DNA of 64,000 nt. Source: Bordetella petrii (GTDB lineage: Bacteria > Pseudomonadota > Gammaproteobacteria > Burkholderiales > Burkholderiaceae_B). The stretch spans positions 1,933,624-1,997,623 of the forward strand of contig NZ_JAFMZZ010000001.1 of NCBI RefSeq assembly GCF_017356245.1. Direction: 5' to 3'. Of the stretch, positions 61,523 through 64,000 are shown in pieces; positions within the stretch are counted from its first letter, which is position 1, and each line of letters starts with the position of its first letter. Position numbers and translations under genes: made by a program. The notes below the pieces were generated by a model. That model was not told the DNA's origin and searched no databases. It worked only from the letters and a program-made list of their open reading frames with translations.

Positions 61523-63997
61523 ATGGCTGCTCTTCCCACTCCCCCCCGCCCGCCCCGGCCTTCCGTGCACAAGCGCCGCGCACCAGCGCCGTGCCGCGGA
61601 CCGGCAACGCTGGCGCGCGCGCTGCTTTGGGCGGCGACGGGCTTGGCGCTGACGGTGCCCGTGTCGTTTGTGCGGGCCCAGGAGACCGCCGCGTCCGAGA
61701 CGCGCCATCGCTTCAGTATTCCGCAAGGCCCGCTGGACCAGGCCTTGGGCAGCTTCGGACGCCAGTCGGGCGCGATTATCTCAGTCAACGCGGCCATGAC
61801 GGCGGGACTGCGCAGCCCAGGGCTGGCAGGCAGCTATACCGCGCAGCAGGCGCTGGAACGCCTGCTGGCAGGCACCGGCCTGGAAGCCATCAAGGAAAGC
61901 AACGGCGAATTCACACTGCGCAAGCAGGCGCCGCAGGCAGGCGTGGCTGCCCTGCCCGCCATCACCGTGGTCGGCAGCGGCAACCTGTCGAACGCGTTGC
62001 CAGTAGCCTACGCCGGTGGCCAGACCGCGCGCGGCGGCCGCGCCGGCATGCTGGGCAACCAGGACATCATGGAACTGCCGTTCAGCCTGACCAGCTACAC
62101 CGAGAGTTTTCTACGCCACCAGAACGCCATCACGATAGCGGATGCGCTGGCGTATGACCCGTCGGTGGCGGTCAGCCAGACTGGCGGCATGGTCGATTCT
62201 TACTCCATACGCGGCTTTCCCATCGCAGAAGGCAACGTCGGCGAAGTCGCTTTCAATGGCGTGTATGGCGTCGCGCCCAACTACCGGGCGTTCACGCCCT
62301 ACATTGAACGCGTCGAAGTCCTGAAGGGCGCGACCGGCCTGTTGTATGGCATGTCGCCCGACGGCGGCGTGGGCGGGGTCATCAACGTGGTGCCCAAGCG
62401 CGCGCAAGACCAGCCGATTACCCGCCTGACCGCCAATTACGGGCAGCGCTCGGTGGGCGGGGCGCAGGTGGATATCGGCCGCCGCTTCGGCGAACAGCAG
62501 CAATGGGGCGTGCGAATCAACGGCAGCCATGAGCAGGGCGATACGGAAGTGGACCATCAGCACCGCAAGATTTCCGTCGGCGCGCTGGGACTCGACTATC
62601 GCGGCGAAAAACTTTCCGCCAGCCTGGACTTGGTGCTGCAGGACGAAGACTGGAATGCGCCGTCGCGCGTCTATTCCGTGGCCAGCGGCGTGAGCGTGCC
62701 AGACGCGCCGGATGGCAGCACCAACCCGGCCCAGACCTGGGGATGGTCCAAGCTGGAAGACCGGTCGGCCTTGCTGGATGTGCAGTATCAGGTCAATGAC
62801 CGGCTGACGCTGTTCGGCAACGCGGGACGCGGCTATTCCAGGGTAGACCGTCTGTTTGACCAGCAGATGGTCTTTGTGGACGATGCGGGGGATTTCACCA
62901 GCACGCCGCGCTACGGCATTTTCAAGGTGAAGCGCGACACGGCATCGGCCGGCGCCCGGCTGGGCTTTGATACCGGGCCATTGCGGCATGACGCCACCCT
63001 GCAGGCCACGGTGCTGGAAGTCACCAACTACCAGAACAGCACCGATGGCACTCCGCTGGCGTCGAACCTGTACGACCCCGTGCGCTATCCGGCCCAGGAT
63101 GTGCCCAAGCCCGACAGCCTGCCGCGCGTGGCGCGCTCGCGGCTGAATAGCCTGGCGCTGTCGGACACGCTATCGATACTGGAAGAGCGCGTACAAGTAA
63201 TTGCCGGCGCGCGGTATCAGCAGATCGACTCGGACAACTGGGACCGCGTCAGCGGCGCGCTTACCAGCCAGTACCGCGACCATGCCTGGACGCCGGCGGT
63301 GGGGGTGATTTTCCGGCCAACCGCTTCCACCATGGTGTACGGCAGCTATATAGAAGGGCTGTCACGGGGCGATGTCGCGCCCCAGACGGCCAGCAATGCC
63401 GGCGAGATGATGGCGCCCTACAAGTCCAGGCAGTATGAACTGGGGTTCAAGGCGGATTTCGATACCGTACTGGCCACGCTCAGCCTGTTCCAGATCACCA
63501 AGCCCAGCGGCTATCTCGACAACGGCGTGTTCGGCGTCAATGGCAAACAACGCAACCGCGGCGTGGAACTGAGCCTGCAGGGCGAGCCCGCGAGGGGCGT
63601 GCGCCTGCTGGGGGGCATCACCTGGCTGGACGCCGAACTCACCCAGACGGCCGATCCCGCTCTGCGGGGCAACCAGCCCATCGGCGTGCCGCGCTGGCAT
63701 GCCACGCTGGGGGCCGAGTGGGATCTGCCCTGGGTGCCTGGCCTGACGCTCACTTCCGGCGTGCTTCACTCCGCCAAGCAGTACGTAAACCAGCAAAACA
63801 GCGCGTATCTGCCCGCCTGGACGCGCGTCGACGTCGGGGCCCGGTATGCTACGGCCATCCAGGGCAAGGAAGTGACTTTCCAGCTCAACCTGCGCAACGC
63901 CTTCAACCAGGAATACTGGTCCGGCGTATCGCAGTGGGGCGCCTTCGCGCTGGGTTCGCCGCGCACGGTTACCCTGTCGGCAAGCGTGGCGTTCTGA
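61523..63997 (+). CDS. TonB-dependent siderophore receptor with signalling domain
   Basis: This receptor of about 824 residues has a signal sequence (ALLWAATGLALTVPVSFVRAQ), an STN domain (RFSIPQGPLDQALGSFGRQSGAIISVNAAMT ... GTGLEAIKESNGEFTLRK), a plug (ITIADALAYDPSVAVS ... YSIRGFPIAEGNVGEVAFNGVYG ... VEVLKGATGLLYGMSPDGGVGGVINVVPKRA) and a barrel ending SASVAF. It signals to the FecR/FecI pair just upstream. Start at ATG 61523 or 61478. It shares YAGGQxARGGxxGMLGNxDxMxxPFSLxSYT with the receptor at 53223. The stop codon is three bases before the window end. Confidence 0.9.
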   Translation: MAALPTPPRPPRPSVHKRRAPAPCRGPATLARALLWAATGLALTVPVSFVRAQETAASETRHRFSIPQGPLDQALGSFGRQSGAIISVNAAMTAGLRSPGLAGSYTAQQALERLLAGTGLEAIKESNGEFTLRKQAPQAGVAALPAITVVGSGNLSNALPVAYAGGQTARGGRAGMLGNQDIMELPFSLTSYTESFLRHQNAITIADALAYDPSVAVSQTGGMVDSYSIRGFPIAEGNVGEVAFNGVYGVAPNYRAFTPYIERVEVLKGATGLLYGMSPDGGVGGVINVVPKRAQDQPITRLTANYGQRSVGGAQVDIGRRFGEQQQWGVRINGSHEQGDTEVDHQHRKISVGALGLDYRGEKLSASLDLVLQDEDWNAPSRVYSVASGVSVPDAPDGSTNPAQTWGWSKLEDRSALLDVQYQVNDRLTLFGNAGRGYSRVDRLFDQQMVFVDDAGDFTSTPRYGIFKVKRDTASAGARLGFDTGPLRHDATLQATVLEVTNYQNSTDGTPLASNLYDPVRYPAQDVPKPDSLPRVARSRLNSLALSDTLSILEERVQVIAGARYQQIDSDNWDRVSGALTSQYRDHAWTPAVGVIFRPTASTMVYGSYIEGLSRGDVAPQTASNAGEMMAPYKSRQYELGFKADFDTVLATLSLFQITKPSGYLDNGVFGVNGKQRNRGVELSLQGEPARGVRLLGGITWLDAELTQTADPALRGNQPIGVPRWHATLGAEWDLPWVPGLTLTSGVLHSAKQYVNQQNSAYLPAWTRVDVGARYATAIQGKEVTFQLNLRNAFNQEYWSGVSQWGAFALGSPRTVTLSASVAF

Positions 63998-64000
63998 TTG

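Noticed and set aside
1..64000. CRISPR arrays, rRNA genes and complete insertion sequences
   Set aside because: No regularly spaced repeats, rRNA-like stretches or transposase genes were seen by eye.

Overview
The window looks like part of an Alcaligenaceae-type beta-proteobacterial genome (Bordetella/Achromobacter relatives). The reasons are a classical 385-residue trimeric porin, several small DUF4148-type secreted proteins, two FecI/FecR/siderophore-receptor sets and a four-gene set resembling the Bordetella lipid A glucosamine (lgm) pathway. Assignments rest on reading motifs by eye, without database searches.

Region 1 (1-22.8 kb) is a heavy-metal and envelope-stress island. It holds a CopI-like cupredoxin with a CopRS-type two-component system, a CzcCBA-type RND pump with a DUF190 protein, a second two-component system, a third response regulator without a kinase, a CDF-family transporter, and a porin. 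It also holds four DUF4148-like secreted proteins, a GT4 glycosyltransferase, and a lipid A/undecaprenyl glycosylation set (GT2, GT39, YdjC deacetylase, GtrA). A shared operator-like motif, ATTAC-N6-GTAAT and close variants, lies upstream of copI, the czcC/regulator divergent promoter, the GT2-GT39 operon, the porin and a DUF4148 gene. One more copy lies in a gene-free stretch that ends in a strong orphan terminator. This suggests one metal-responsive regulon joins efflux, periplasmic metal binding and surface modification.

Region 2 (23.2-36.6 kb) is the mating-pair-formation module of a Tn4371-family integrative and conjugative element: LysR regulator, traG, a CopG-like protein, trbB-C-D-E-J-K-L-F-G-I and a DUF2274 protein. 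The genes are tightly packed and many overlap by 1-11 bases.

Region 3 (36.6-50.9 kb) is an accessory, probably defensive or DNA-damage island. It has a DUF4238-like protein with a small membrane protein, an SMC-like ATPase with a zinc hook and a possible C-terminal HEPN motif, a truncated P4-type integrase, a DUF3800 protein, gene remnants and an unrecognised 590-residue protein. It ends with a TraB-like protein, two different TcmP-family proteins and a DUF5131 (Gp37/Gp68-type three-cysteine) protein. A near-perfect LexA (SOS) box sits just upstream of the DUF5131-TcmP genes. Two ~85-bp direct repeats with terminator hairpins, each next to a P4-integrase fragment, bracket about 9.7 kb of this region.

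Region 4 (51-64 kb) is iron acquisition: a PepSY membrane protein, two small membrane proteins, a TonB-dependent siderophore receptor, FecR and FecI on the minus strand, then a LysR regulator facing a tautomerase and a DUF6157 gene, then a second FecI-FecR-receptor set on the plus strand. Fur-box-like sequences precede both sigma-factor genes.
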